Numbered from the stretch's first letter, positions 15,478-23,449 are shown. The stretch is 43,474 bases of DNA from an uncultured Clostridia bacterium (GCA_934621505.1 CAKTUU010000017.1:1-43474), one strand, 5' to 3'. The notes: generated from the sequence alone by a model not told the origin. Program-made: numbers and translations.

Positions 15478-16161
15478 GTGGAGGAAAAAAAGAGCCTCCT
15501 GCACAATGTGGAAAGGCCGGGGGAACTGAAGCTGACAACCCTGTCCCACCCCAAGCAAACGCTGATTACGGTAAAGGACGGTCAGGTGCGCTACGGGGAT
15601 CGCACCGTATGCGATGGCATAAACTTTGCCATCCGTCAGGGTGACCGGGTGGCCCTGACCGGCCCCAACGGCGCGGGCAAAAGCAGCGTCCTGAAAACCC
15701 TGTGCGGCCTGTCCGGCGCGCTGACGGGGGAGATTCGTCCAGCAAACGGGCTGGTTGTTTCCTATGTTCCGCAGGAAACGGACTTTCTGCAAGGCGGCAT
15801 GCGGGACTATGCTTTGGCCAACGGCTTGGATGAATCCCTGTTCAAGGCCATTCTGCGCAATCTGGGCATGGAGCGGGAGGCCTTTGACCGGGACTTATCC
15901 ACATTCAGCCAGGGGCAGAAGAAAAAGGTGCTGCTGGCCGCCAGCCTGTGCGCCCCGGCCCACCTGTATGTGTGGGATGAACCGCTGAATTACATGGACG
16001 TGTTCAGCCGTATGCAGGTGGAACAGCTGATTCTGGATTTCCGCCCCACCCTGCTGCTGGTGGAGCACGACCAGTTCTTTTTGCAGCGGGTAACCAACCG
16101 TGCTAACATTGTGTTAAAATCGGGTGAAAATAGGACTTTTAGATTGACGGTTCTGGATTGA
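15478..16161 (+). CDS. ABC-F ribosome protection protein, C-terminal half
   Basis: The second ATPase domain, in the same reading frame as the upstream part and separated from it only by the amber codon and one GCC codon. Opening residues EEKKSLLHNVE finish the inter-domain helix. Walker A is GPNGAGKSS near residues 62-70, the signature FSQGQKKK near 142-149, Walker B YVWDEPLNYMD near 163-173 (typical of the Lsa/Vga group), and the H-switch VEHDQFFL. GTG 15478 has GGGAG six bases upstream, so separate translation or restart after the amber stop is possible. Either this is a recently inactivated gene or it works as two chains or by readthrough. Confidence 0.65.
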   Translation: MEEKKSLLHNVERPGELKLTTLSHPKQTLITVKDGQVRYGDRTVCDGINFAIRQGDRVALTGPNGAGKSSVLKTLCGLSGALTGEIRPANGLVVSYVPQETDFLQGGMRDYALANGLDESLFKAILRNLGMEREAFDRDLSTFSQGQKKKVLLAASLCAPAHLYVWDEPLNYMDVFSRMQVEQLILDFRPTLLLVEHDQFFLQRVTNRANIVLKSGENRTFRLTVLD

Positions 16162-16172
16162 AATGGTAAACT
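16144..16172 (+). promoter_or_regulatory. probable promoter of the DUF368 gene
   Basis: TTGACG at 16144-16149, 17 bases, TAAACT at 16167-16172, beginning within the last codons of the ABC-F gene. Confidence 0.45.
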
Positions 16173-16212
16173 GAATCGGTATTGCAAGTACGTCTGAAAG
16201 GAAGCTGAAACC

Positions 16213-17100
16213 ATGAACTGGCTGAATCAAATCCTGCGCGGCATCGTCATTGGCGTGGCGAATATCATTCCCGGCGTTTCTGGCGGCACCATGATGGTAA
16301 GCATGGGCATTTACGACCTGCTGATTCACAGCATTACCCACCTGTTTAAGGAATTTAAAAAGAGCATTCTGACCCTGCTTCCCTACCTGATCGGTATGGG
16401 ACTGGGCATTCTGGTCCTCAGCTATGTGCTGTCCGCCCTGCTCAATCCGGTCACCGGCTATCCACTGCCCACCTACACCGCCTTTATCGGCCTGATTTTG
16501 GGCGGCCTGTCCCCCCTGCTACACAAGGTGGACAAGAAGAAGGTCAACGGCCTGTGCATCGCGCTGTTTGTGCTGTTTTTTGCCCTGATTGTGGTCATGG
16601 CCATTCCCGGCAGCATTGAAAACGCTCAGCGGCTGGATATCGACCTGCTGCAGGTGGTCATTCTGGTTGCGGTGGGCGTAATCGCCTCCGGCACCATGAT
16701 TATTCCCGGCGTATCCGGCAGCATGATGCTGATGCTGCTGGGCTACTACACCCCCGTCATTAACGCGGTCAAGGGGTTGATTCCCGCTCTGGCCTCCGGC
16801 AACGGCGCGGCCATTGCCAACAGCCTGCTGACCCTGCTGCCCTTTGCCCTGGGCGTGGTGCTGGGCATCTTTGGCGTGGCCAAGCTGATTGAGTGGCTCA
16901 TGGCCCGCTACCCCAACCCCACCTACTGCTCCGTGCTGGGTCTGGTGCTGGCCAGCCCGGTGGGCATCCTGCTGAAGAACCGCAACGCGCTGGGCAATGT
17001 AAACGCCCTGATCATCATTATCAGCGTGGTTACCTTTGCCCTGGGCTTTGTGTCTGCCATGCTGCTGGCCAAGGGCAGCAAGGAAGCGCCCAAAGAATAA
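16213..17100 (+). CDS. DUF368 (PopT-like) polyprenyl-phosphate transporter
   Basis: A 295-residue membrane protein with about eight helices and two related halves. Each half carries the family's re-entrant motif: IIPGVSGGTM near residues 18-27 and IIPGVSGSMM near 163-172. DUF368 proteins (PopT) have been linked to the return of undecaprenyl phosphate across the membrane for reuse in wall and surface-polymer synthesis. The start ATG 16213 has AAAGGAAG upstream. The neighbouring ABC-F gene is probably unrelated. A carrier-recycling role fits the glycan operons in this window. Confidence 0.85.
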   Translation: MNWLNQILRGIVIGVANIIPGVSGGTMMVSMGIYDLLIHSITHLFKEFKKSILTLLPYLIGMGLGILVLSYVLSALLNPVTGYPLPTYTAFIGLILGGLSPLLHKVDKKKVNGLCIALFVLFFALIVVMAIPGSIENAQRLDIDLLQVVILVAVGVIASGTMIIPGVSGSMMLMLLGYYTPVINAVKGLIPALASGNGAAIANSLLTLLPFALGVVLGIFGVAKLIEWLMARYPNPTYCSVLGLVLASPVGILLKNRNALGNVNALIIIISVVTFALGFVSAMLLAKGSKEAPKE

Positions 17101-17121
17101 TAACTTTTTACAACAGCAAAA

Positions 17122-17167
17122 GGCCCGCCCATTTCCTCAGGCAGGAAAGGGCGGGCCCTGTTTTTTT
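17122..17167. terminator. bidirectional terminator between DUF368 and HAD genes
   Basis: GGCCCGCCC, one unpaired base, TTTCCT (17122-17137) pairs with AGGAAA GGGCGGGCC (17143-17157). A run of seven T follows on the plus strand at 17161-17167. On the minus strand TTTTGCTGTTG follows, so it can serve both converging genes. Confidence 0.85.
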
Positions 17168-17168
17168 C

Positions 17169-17792
17169 TCATTCCGGCTTTGGCAGCGCCGCAAAGGCCG
17201 CCTTCAGCCGCACCACATCGCCGTCGGCGTAGCAGTAGCCATGCAGGCCAGCCGCCTCCGCCCCGTCGATGTTGGCCTGCACATCGTCAATGAACAGGCA
17301 TTCCTCCGCCTCCAAGCCAAACTTGTCGCACAGGCGGCGGTAGATAGCCATATCCGGCTTGGTCAGCTTTTCCTGACAGGACAGCATGATACCGCTGAAC
17401 CGGTCCAGATAGGGCATCTTATACTTGAACGCATCGAAGCTGTAGCCCACGTTGGACAGCAGGTACAGCCTGAACCCACGGTCCAGCAGGTCCTGCACCA
17501 CGGGCCGCATTTCCATGCGGGGATAGGTGCCGTCCAAATGCCAGTCCGACAAAATATTCGCTGCCAGAGCCTGCTCAGCCGGATCGGTCAGCCGCTGTTC
17601 CACCCGTTCCATATAGCCCAGGTCTGTGGTCAGGCCGCCGTCAATATAAGGACCCCACTCCGGGTGGAAGAAAATCGCGTTACACAGTCTGGCAGCCAGT
17701 TCCCGGTTGCCCCGCGCGTGACGCATACAGGCTTCCATGGGGTCATAGGTCAGCAGCACCATTCCCATATCAAATACGATATTGCGAATCAT
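17169..17792 (-). CDS. HAD family hydrolase (HAD-IA, YihX-like)
   Basis: A 207-residue haloacid dehalogenase-type phosphatase. Motif I is VFDMGMVL, with the nucleophile Asp kept and Gly-Met in place of the second Asp, as in YihX-like members that read DLGNV. Motif II is LLSNVG, the motif III Lys lies in KLTKPD, and motif IV is FIDDVQANIDGA. A helical cap lies between motifs I and II. The probable substrate is a small sugar phosphate or nucleotide, not assignable here. The start at 17792 follows GGGAGG by about 9 bases; an upstream ATG at 17810 overlaps the previous gene's end. It is the last gene of the argS group. Confidence 0.88.
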   Translation of the reverse strand: MIRNIVFDMGMVLLTYDPMEACMRHARGNRELAARLCNAIFFHPEWGPYIDGGLTTDLGYMERVEQRLTDPAEQALAANILSDWHLDGTYPRMEMRPVVQDLLDRGFRLYLLSNVGYSFDAFKYKMPYLDRFSGIMLSCQEKLTKPDMAIYRRLCDKFGLEAEECLFIDDVQANIDGAEAAGLHGYCYADGDVVRLKAAFAALPKPE

Positions 17793-17806
17793 AGCGTTTT
17801 CCTCCC

Positions 17807-18577
17807 TCAAGGCAAATCACGGGTCAAATCATACATAAAGATGGCCGCGGCCACCGCCGCGTTCAGGGATTCCGCCCCGCCCCGCATGGGCAGCCGGTAG
17901 CGATGGGTACACAGCGACAGGGTTTGCGCCGTCAGCCCCGCACCCTCGTTGCCTATCAGCACGCACAGCTGATCCGGCAGCGAGCCCCGCTGATAAAAGG
18001 GCTGCCCGTCCAGCGCGGCGGCGATGGTGGCCCAGCCCTGCCGGTTCAGCTGCTCCACCGCCTGGCAGGCGCTGTCCGCCTGACAAATTGGCACGCGGAA
18101 GACGCTGCCCATGGTGGCCCGCAGAGCCTTTGGTCCAAAGGGATCCGCGCAGCCGGGAGTCAGGACGCAGCCGTCAAAGCCCGCCGCGTCCAATGTACGC
18201 AGCACGGTTCCCACATTGCCGGGGTCCTGTACGTTTTCCAGCAGCACCAGCCGATTGCCCATTTTCTCCAGCGGCGTGCTGTCCGGCAGCGTGCACACCG
18301 CCGCAATGCCCTGCGAGGTTTTCACCTGGGATATGGCCGCCAGCACATGGCCGGGCACGGTATACACATCGTTTTGGGCCAGTGCCAGCAGGGCGGCGTA
18401 ATCCCGGCCCTCCTCCACAAACAGGGTCTGCACCCGCTGGGGACAGGTCCGAAGGGCCTCGCCCACCATGTGCTCGCCATCCAGCAGAAAGGCGTTTTGA
18501 CGCTTGCGCTCTCTGGCGCTGTCCAACGCCCGGGCGGCCTGCACCACCGGGTTTTTTACGCTTTGCAGGGCCTTCAT
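17807..18577 (-). CDS. TrmH/SpoU family RNA 2'-O-methyltransferase
   Basis: A 256-residue SAM-dependent methyltransferase with a trefoil-knot catalytic domain. The three SPOUT motifs are DPGNVGTVLRT, IGNEGAGL and RLPMRGGAESLNAAVAAAI. The N-terminal 90 residues form the L30e-like substrate-binding domain typical of rRNA-directed members such as RlmB and TsnR. The target nucleotide is not assignable. The start overlaps the stop codon of argS by one base (TAATG on the minus strand), so translation is coupled. Confidence 0.9.
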   Translation of the reverse strand: MKALQSVKNPVVQAARALDSARERKRQNAFLLDGEHMVGEALRTCPQRVQTLFVEEGRDYAALLALAQNDVYTVPGHVLAAISQVKTSQGIAAVCTLPDSTPLEKMGNRLVLLENVQDPGNVGTVLRTLDAAGFDGCVLTPGCADPFGPKALRATMGSVFRVPICQADSACQAVEQLNRQGWATIAAALDGQPFYQRGSLPDQLCVLIGNEGAGLTAQTLSLCTHRYRLPMRGGAESLNAAVAAAIFMYDLTRDLP

Positions 18578-20301
18578 TACATGCGCTCCGGGGCTTCCAT
18601 GCCAATCAGGAACAGGCCGGTTTTGATGGTGTCCTTTACCGCCCGGGTCAGGGCCAGACGGGCCTGACGCACGCCGGGGTTTTCATCCAGAATGCGGTTT
18701 TCGTAATAGAATTTATTGTAGGCCTTGCACAGCTCGGTCACCGCGCGGGTGATGATGCTGGGCTCATAGCGCTGGGCGGCCTCCCGCACGGTTTCCGGGA
18801 AGCGGCTCAGCTGGCGCAGCAGCTCCTGGGCGTAATCGTCGCCAAGGCCGCTGTAATCGATCTCCGCTTCCGACAGGCCCTCGGCCTTACGCAGGGCGGA
18901 GCAGCAGCGGGCGTGGGTATACTGCACATAGGGGCCGGTTTCCCCTTCAAAGCTCAAAGCCCGCTCCCAGCTAAAGTCGATATCCTTGATGCGGTTATTC
19001 TGCAAATCCGCGTACACAACCGCGCCAATGCCCACCTGACGGGCCACCTCGTCCTTATTGGGCAGGTTGGGGCTCTTTTCCTCAATGATCTGGCGGGCCT
19101 TTTCAATAGCGGACAGCAGCAGGTCCTCCAGATAGATGATGCGCCCCTTGCGGGTGGACAGGGCCTGACCCTCATAACTGATCATGCCAAAGGCCACATG
19201 CACCAGATCCTTGGCCCAGGGGTAGCCCATCTTTTCAATGACCTTAAACCACTGGCGGAAGTGCAGATCCTGCTGATAGGCCACAATATATAGGCACTTA
19301 TCAAAGTTATACTCATCCTTGCGCCACAGGGCGGCGGCGATGTCGCGGGTCGCGTACAGGGTGGCCCCGTCCTTTTTCAAAATCAGGCAGGGAGGCATGC
19401 CCGTCTTTTCCTCGTCCAAATCCACAATGGACGCGCCATCGCTGACGGTCAGCAGGTTTTTGGCCTTTAATTCATCAATCACGCGGCCCATTTTATCGTT
19501 AAAGAAAGCCTCGCCGTTATAGGAATCAAAGGTAACGCCCAGCAGGTCGTACACCTTTTGGGTATCCCGCAGGGTCAGTTCCTTAAACCAGTTAAACAGG
19601 CGCATGGCCTCCGGGTCGCCGTCCTCAATCTTCTTAAACCAGGCGCGGCCCTCGTCCTCCAGAGAGGGATCCTTTTCGGCCTCCTCATGGAAGCGCACAT
19701 ACAGCCTGGTCAGGGCGTCCACGCCCTCCTTTTCCACTTCCTCCTGATTGCCCCATTTTTTATAGGCGCACAGCATTTTGCCAAACTGGGTGCCCCAGTC
19801 GCCCAAATAGTTGATGGCAATGGTTTTATAGCCCAGAAAATCGTAAATGCGGCGCAGGCTCTGGCCCAGCATGGTGGTGGTCAGGTGTCCGATATGGAAA
19901 CGCTTGGCGATATTGATGGAAGAAAAGTCCAGGCAGATGGTTTTGCCGTTGCCCTCGGTGCCGGAGCCGTAGCTTTCGCCCGCCGCCAGCACTGCATCCA
20001 GCGTTTTTTGGGCAAAGTTATCCCTGTGCAGGAAGAAGTTCAGGTATCCGCCCTGCTGTTTTGCCTCGCACAGGTCAGGCGCGTCAAAGGCCCCCGCCAG
20101 CGTTGCGGCAATCTGCGGCGGTCCCATATGCAGGGCGCGGCTCAGCTTAAAGCAGGGAAAGGCATAATCGCCCATTTCCTTCTGCGGGGGAATTTCCAGA
20201 TAGCCCTGAATTTCCTCCTGAGCGGGAAGGCCATCCACGCCGGTATAGCAATTTTGAATGGTTTCCGCGATAGCCGCGGCCAGGCTTTGTTTCATATCCA
20301 T
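18577..20301 (-). CDS. argS: arginyl-tRNA synthetase
   Basis: A 574-residue class I aminoacyl-tRNA synthetase that charges tRNA-Arg. The arginyl N-terminal domain covers about residues 1-95. The catalytic domain carries SSINIAKRFHIGHL, with the HIGH signature, and LSTRKGRI at the KMSKS-equivalent place. The C-terminal anticodon-binding region begins near EGETGPYVQYTHAR and ends with the conserved NKFYYENRIL. The first ATG (20301) is preferred; GGGAG lies 12 bases upstream and a second ATG two codons later is further away. It lies downstream of the hairpin-rich island and is coupled to the methyltransferase. Confidence 0.95.
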   Translation of the reverse strand: MDMKQSLAAAIAETIQNCYTGVDGLPAQEEIQGYLEIPPQKEMGDYAFPCFKLSRALHMGPPQIAATLAGAFDAPDLCEAKQQGGYLNFFLHRDNFAQKTLDAVLAAGESYGSGTEGNGKTICLDFSSINIAKRFHIGHLTTTMLGQSLRRIYDFLGYKTIAINYLGDWGTQFGKMLCAYKKWGNQEEVEKEGVDALTRLYVRFHEEAEKDPSLEDEGRAWFKKIEDGDPEAMRLFNWFKELTLRDTQKVYDLLGVTFDSYNGEAFFNDKMGRVIDELKAKNLLTVSDGASIVDLDEEKTGMPPCLILKKDGATLYATRDIAAALWRKDEYNFDKCLYIVAYQQDLHFRQWFKVIEKMGYPWAKDLVHVAFGMISYEGQALSTRKGRIIYLEDLLLSAIEKARQIIEEKSPNLPNKDEVARQVGIGAVVYADLQNNRIKDIDFSWERALSFEGETGPYVQYTHARCCSALRKAEGLSEAEIDYSGLGDDYAQELLRQLSRFPETVREAAQRYEPSIITRAVTELCKAYNKFYYENRILDENPGVRQARLALTRAVKDTIKTGLFLIGMEAPERM

Positions 20302-20707
20302 TTTACAAAAAAACTCCCTTCGTGCAGGGGCATTGCCCCTGCACCCATCTCTGCGGCCTGACGGCCGCAGGGCTTGAATTGTTTGTCTGGCGAAGCAGAA
20401 ACGCTCGGCGCCAGGCCTCGTGTTTCTGCTTCGTTCGCCGCTTCAGACCGCCGGGGCGCGACGGGCGCCCCGGCTCGCTTGTGTGATAGGGCTGTCCCGG
20501 GAAAGAAACTTTCCCCTACAGTGCACGCTAGTTCATTGCTTTCATCCATCCCCCGCGAAGCGGTGCTGCCGGGGCCTTGCCCCTATTGCCCCCACGGCGT
20601 GCGCTAGGCAATTGGTTTTTCTGTGTCCAGAAAAACCAATTGTTCTGCGCCATTGCCCTCACCCAGGCCCCCGCGAAGCGGTCCGGGGTCCAGGGGCACT
20701 GCCCTGG
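20302..20707. repeat. hairpin-rich intergenic repeat island
   Basis: A 406-base gap between pyrH and argS with no credible gene, packed with inverted repeats. These are GTGCAGGGGCA/TGCCCCTGCAC (20322-20344), CTGCGGCC/GGCCGCAG (20351-20370), GAAGCAGAAAC/GTTTCTGCTTC (20392-20432), GCCGGGGCGC/GCGCCCCGGC (20450-20474), CAATTGGTTTTTCTG/CAGAAAAACCAATTG (20609-20642) and CCAGGG/CCCTGG (20690-20707). A 15-base direct repeat, CCCCCGCGAAGCGGT, occurs at 20550-20564 and 20668-20682. This looks like clustered interspersed palindromic elements. I saw no convincing argS promoter in it. Confidence 0.75.
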
Positions 20708-21418
20708 TCAAGGGTGGAGGGTTGTGCCCATGGGGTCGCCGTTTAGAACCTTGATGACGTTTTCGGCAGGGTCCAGGGCAAATACCCGCACAGAGGGCAC
20801 CGCCTTGTCCCGCAGCATGATGAAAGCGGAAGCGTCCATCACCCGCAGGTCCCGCTCGGCACATTCGGCATAGGTGGCCTCGGGAATCAGCGTGGCGGTG
20901 GGATCCTTGTGGGGATCCGCCGTGTAAACGCCATCCACATTTTTGGCCATCAAAATGGTGTCGCACTCCAGCTCAATGGCGCGCAGCACCACCGCGCTGT
21001 CGGTAGAAAAGCACGGATTGCCCAAACCGCAAGCCAGGAACAAAATGTGGCCGGTACGCAGATAATCCATGGCGCGCACGGTGTTGTAGCTTTCCGCAAA
21101 GCGGGGAATATCCACAGCGCTCATCACCACAGCCCTGGCCCCCAGATGATCCAGCGTGTCGCGCATGTACAGGCAGTTTTGCAGCGTCGCCAGCATACCC
21201 AGCTGGTCCGCCGCCACAGTGCCCATATCCGCGTTGGCCCCGCGGCCACGCCATACGTTGCCGCCGCCAATGACCACAGCCAGCTCCACACCGGTCTTTT
21301 GGATATCCAGCAGCATTTGGGCCGCCTGCTGAAACTTTTCGTGGCAAAACAGCTTGCCGTCAACGCCCAGGGCTTCGCCGCTCAGCTTCAGGATTACGCG
21401 CTTATAGTTGGCCGCCAT
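20708..21418 (-). CDS. pyrH: UMP kinase
   Basis: A 236-residue bacterial UMP kinase of the amino-acid-kinase fold, making UDP from UMP with ATP and usually controlled by GTP and UTP. Seen are VILKLSGEALG at the start, VVIGGGNVWRG, the segment DTLDHLGARAVVMSA, KNVDGVYTADPHKDPTA and MDASAF near the C-terminus. The start at 21418 is set by similarity (MAANYKRVILKLSGEA) and by GGATGGGGAT upstream. It follows rpsB-tsf in order, but a strong terminator lies before it, and frr, often next to pyrH, is absent. Confidence 0.95.
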   Translation of the reverse strand: MAANYKRVILKLSGEALGVDGKLFCHEKFQQAAQMLLDIQKTGVELAVVIGGGNVWRGRGANADMGTVAADQLGMLATLQNCLYMRDTLDHLGARAVVMSAVDIPRFAESYNTVRAMDYLRTGHILFLACGLGNPCFSTDSAVVLRAIELECDTILMAKNVDGVYTADPHKDPTATLIPEATYAECAERDLRVMDASAFIMLRDKAVPSVRVFALDPAENVIKVLNGDPMGTTLHP

Positions 21419-21444
21419 GGAAATATCCCCATCCTTTCTGTCGT

Positions 21445-21475
21445 AAAAAAGGCACGCAGGCAAAGCCTGCGTGCC
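21445..21475 (-). terminator. strong terminator between tsf and pyrH
   Basis: GGCACGCAGGC (21451-21461) and GCCTGCGTGCC (21465-21475) form an 11-bp perfect stem with a 3-base loop. On the minus strand it is followed by TTTTTT (21450-21445). It lies 27 bases before the pyrH start, with no promoter visible between. Confidence 0.9.
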
Positions 21476-21513
21476 ACAAGGTCATTGCCTGACCGTTTTG
21501 GAATCAGGTAACA

Positions 21514-22455
21514 TCAGTTCTTGGCAGCCATCTGAGCGGCGATTTCTTCCGCAAAGTTGTCCTGACGCTTTTCAATGCCCTCGCCCCGCTCAAAACGCTC
21601 GAAGCTGGCAATGTTCAGGTTGGCGCCAATTTCCTTGGCAACCGTGTCGGTCAGCTTGCTGATGCTCTGATCGGGATCCTTTACGAAGGGCTGCTCCAGC
21701 AGGCAGACTTCCTTGTAGTACTTTTCGATGCGGCCGTCCACCATCTTTTCCACGATCTTCTCGGGCTTGCCCTCGTTCAGGGCCTGAGCGCGCAGAATTT
21801 CGCGTTCCTTTTCCAGAGCGGCGGTGGGCACTTCCGCCTTGCGCACATAGCTGGGACGGGCGGCGGCAACCTGCAGGGCCACATCGTGGTAGTAGGTCTT
21901 GAAAGCGGGGTTCTGGAAGCTGTCGGGATTGTCGTTTTCCACCAGCAGCAGCACGCCGATCTTGCCGCCCATGTGGATGTAGCTTTCCACAACGCCGCCC
22001 TTGGTTTCGTACCGGGCGAAACGGCGGATGGAAATCTTTTCACCGATGGACACGGTAGCGTCGCTGACCAGGTCGGTGATGGTCTTGCTGTCATCGTCCA
22101 CGAACTTCTGGTTCAGCAGCTCGTCCACATCGGCGGGGTTGGCGATGGCGATGTGCTTGGCAACGTTCTGGCAGAAAGCCTTAAAGTTGTCGGTGTTGGC
22201 CACAAAGTCGGTTTCGCAGTTCACTTCCACGATAACGCCCACGGTGGCGTTGTCGTTGATGTAGCTGGCCACCAGACCCTCGGCGGCGATGCGGCCGGCC
22301 TTCTTGGCGGCGGCGGCCAGGCCCTTTTCGCGCAGCCACTCAATGGCCTTTTCCATTTCACCGGCAGCCTCTACCAGCGCCTTTTTGCAGTCCATCATAC
22401 CGGCCTGGGTCATTTCGCGCAGCTCTTTGACCATCTGGGCAGTAATATTCGCCAT
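21514..22455 (-). CDS. tsf: translation elongation factor Ts
   Basis: A 313-residue EF-Ts, the nucleotide exchange factor of EF-Tu. The N-terminal UBA-like domain reads VKELREMTQAGMMDCKKAL, the classic EF-Ts opening. Then come EVNCETDFVANTDNF and the core dimerisation segments, including GGVVESYIHMGGKIGVLL. The start at 22455 (MANITAQ) is chosen over a start six codons upstream because AGGAGAG is at the right distance only for it. It follows rpsB on the same transcript after about 80 bases and ends at a strong terminator. Confidence 0.96.
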   Translation of the reverse strand: MANITAQMVKELREMTQAGMMDCKKALVEAAGEMEKAIEWLREKGLAAAAKKAGRIAAEGLVASYINDNATVGVIVEVNCETDFVANTDNFKAFCQNVAKHIAIANPADVDELLNQKFVDDDSKTITDLVSDATVSIGEKISIRRFARYETKGGVVESYIHMGGKIGVLLLVENDNPDSFQNPAFKTYYHDVALQVAAARPSYVRKAEVPTAALEKEREILRAQALNEGKPEKIVEKMVDGRIEKYYKEVCLLEQPFVKDPDQSISKLTDTVAKEIGANLNIASFERFERGEGIEKRQDNFAEEIAAQMAAKN

Positions 22456-22537
22456 AATAAATCTCTCCTTCATCTATCTGTTTCGCAGGGGGTGAAAAGA
22501 GGGGCGAGGGCAAGCGTGTCCTCTCCCCCCGTGTTTG

Positions 22538-23278
22538 TTATTCCTCTACCTTGGCGGCTTCCTCGGCGGGAGCGGCGTCGTTCTGAGCGTCCTGCTCGCC
22601 CTGACGGCCTTCCAGCACGGCGTCGGCCAGCTTGCCGGCGATCAGCTTGACAGCGCGGATGGCGTCGTCGTTGCCGGGGATGACGTAGTCGATTTCATCA
22701 GGATCGCAGTTGGTGTCCACGATGGCCACAATCGGGATGCCCAGGGTGCGGGCTTCGGTTACGGCGATATGCTCCTTGCGGGGATCAACCACAAACAGAG
22801 CGCCGGGCAGCTTCTTCATTTCGCGGATGCCGCCCAGGTTGGCTTCCAGCTTTTCACGCTCGTGCTGCAGCTTGATAACTTCCTTCTTGGGCAGCACGTC
22901 GAACTGGCCCTGCTGTTCCATCTTGTCGATCTGGTTCAGACGGTCCACGCGGGCGCGAATGGTGCGGAAGTTGGTGAGCATGCCGCCCAGCCAGCGGTTG
23001 TTGACATAATACATATTGCAGCGCTGGGCCTCGGAGGCGATGCTTTCCTGAGCCTGCTTCTTGGTGCCGACAAACAGGATGGACTTGCCTTCCATGGCCA
23101 GGTCGCGCACGAAGTTATAGGCTTCGTCCGCCTTGCGCACGGTCTTTTGCAGGTCGATGATATAGATGCCGTTGCGCTCGGTAAAGATGTACTGAGCCAT
23201 TTTGGGGTTCCAGCGGCGGGTCTGATGACCGAAGTGCACGCCCGCTTCCAGCAGTTGCTTCATAGAGATAACAGCCAT
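22538..23278 (-). CDS. rpsB: 30S ribosomal protein S2
   Basis: A 246-residue ribosomal protein S2. Diagnostic segments are MKQLLEAGVHFGHQTRRWNPKM at the start, YIIDLQKT, NNRWLGGMLTNF, and the C-terminal pair GIPIVAIVDTNCDPDEIDYVIPGNDDAIRA. The tail is an Ala/Glu-rich extension. The start at 23278 is 8 bases after AGGAGG. The frame upstream is open for 45 codons but runs through the promoter and leader. Transcribed with tsf. Confidence 0.97.
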   Translation of the reverse strand: MAVISMKQLLEAGVHFGHQTRRWNPKMAQYIFTERNGIYIIDLQKTVRKADEAYNFVRDLAMEGKSILFVGTKKQAQESIASEAQRCNMYYVNNRWLGGMLTNFRTIRARVDRLNQIDKMEQQGQFDVLPKKEVIKLQHEREKLEANLGGIREMKKLPGALFVVDPRKEHIAVTEARTLGIPIVAIVDTNCDPDEIDYVIPGNDDAIRAVKLIAGKLADAVLEGRQGEQDAQNDAAPAEEAAKVEE

Positions 23279-23305
23279 TTGGGGTTCCTCCTTGTTGTTT
23301 TCCAC

Positions 23306-23368
23306 CCTTTGCGTCGCTTTGCGCAGCCACCACGCAGGGGCGTGGCACAAGCACGCAATCGACAAAGG
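23306..23368 (-). ncRNA. structured leader of rpsB
   Basis: On the minus strand, CCTTTG (23368-23363) pairs with CAAAGG (23311-23306), TCG with CGA, TTGCG with CGCAA, and CCACGC (23345-23340) with GCGTGG (23335-23330) around a four-base loop. This makes one nested, interrupted hairpin between the promoter and the ribosome binding site. Ribosomal protein genes are often regulated by their product through such leaders; binding by S2 is my inference. Confidence 0.45.
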
Positions 23369-23384
23369 TGCGTAATCGGTTTGA

Positions 23385-23413
23385 AGTATAACACAACCCG
23401 CCAGCCCTTGCAA
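23385..23413 (-). promoter_or_regulatory. sigma-A promoter of rpsB-tsf
   Basis: On the minus strand: TTGCAA (23413-23408), 17 bases, TATACT (23390-23385), giving a start near 23378 and a leader of about 100 bases. It lies inside an inverted repeat, AACCCGCCA/TGGCGGGTT (23395-23403 and 23420-23428), with an inner CCCTTG/CAAGGG. Read on the plus strand that repeat ends in TTTTT and resembles a terminator. Confidence 0.75.
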
Positions 23414-23449
23414 GGGGTTTGGCGGGTTTTTGAAAGATTTTTGGCTGGT

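Noticed and set aside
20420..20746. Open frames through the pyrH-argS gap
   Set aside because: They run through palindromes and direct repeats, lack ribosome binding sites and run into pyrH on the opposite strand.
23395..23431. Plus-strand terminator as evidence of a plus-strand gene near 22-23 kb
   Set aside because: No plus-strand gene is upstream; the open frames there are mirror images of rpsB and tsf. The hairpin is more likely tied to the minus-strand genes.
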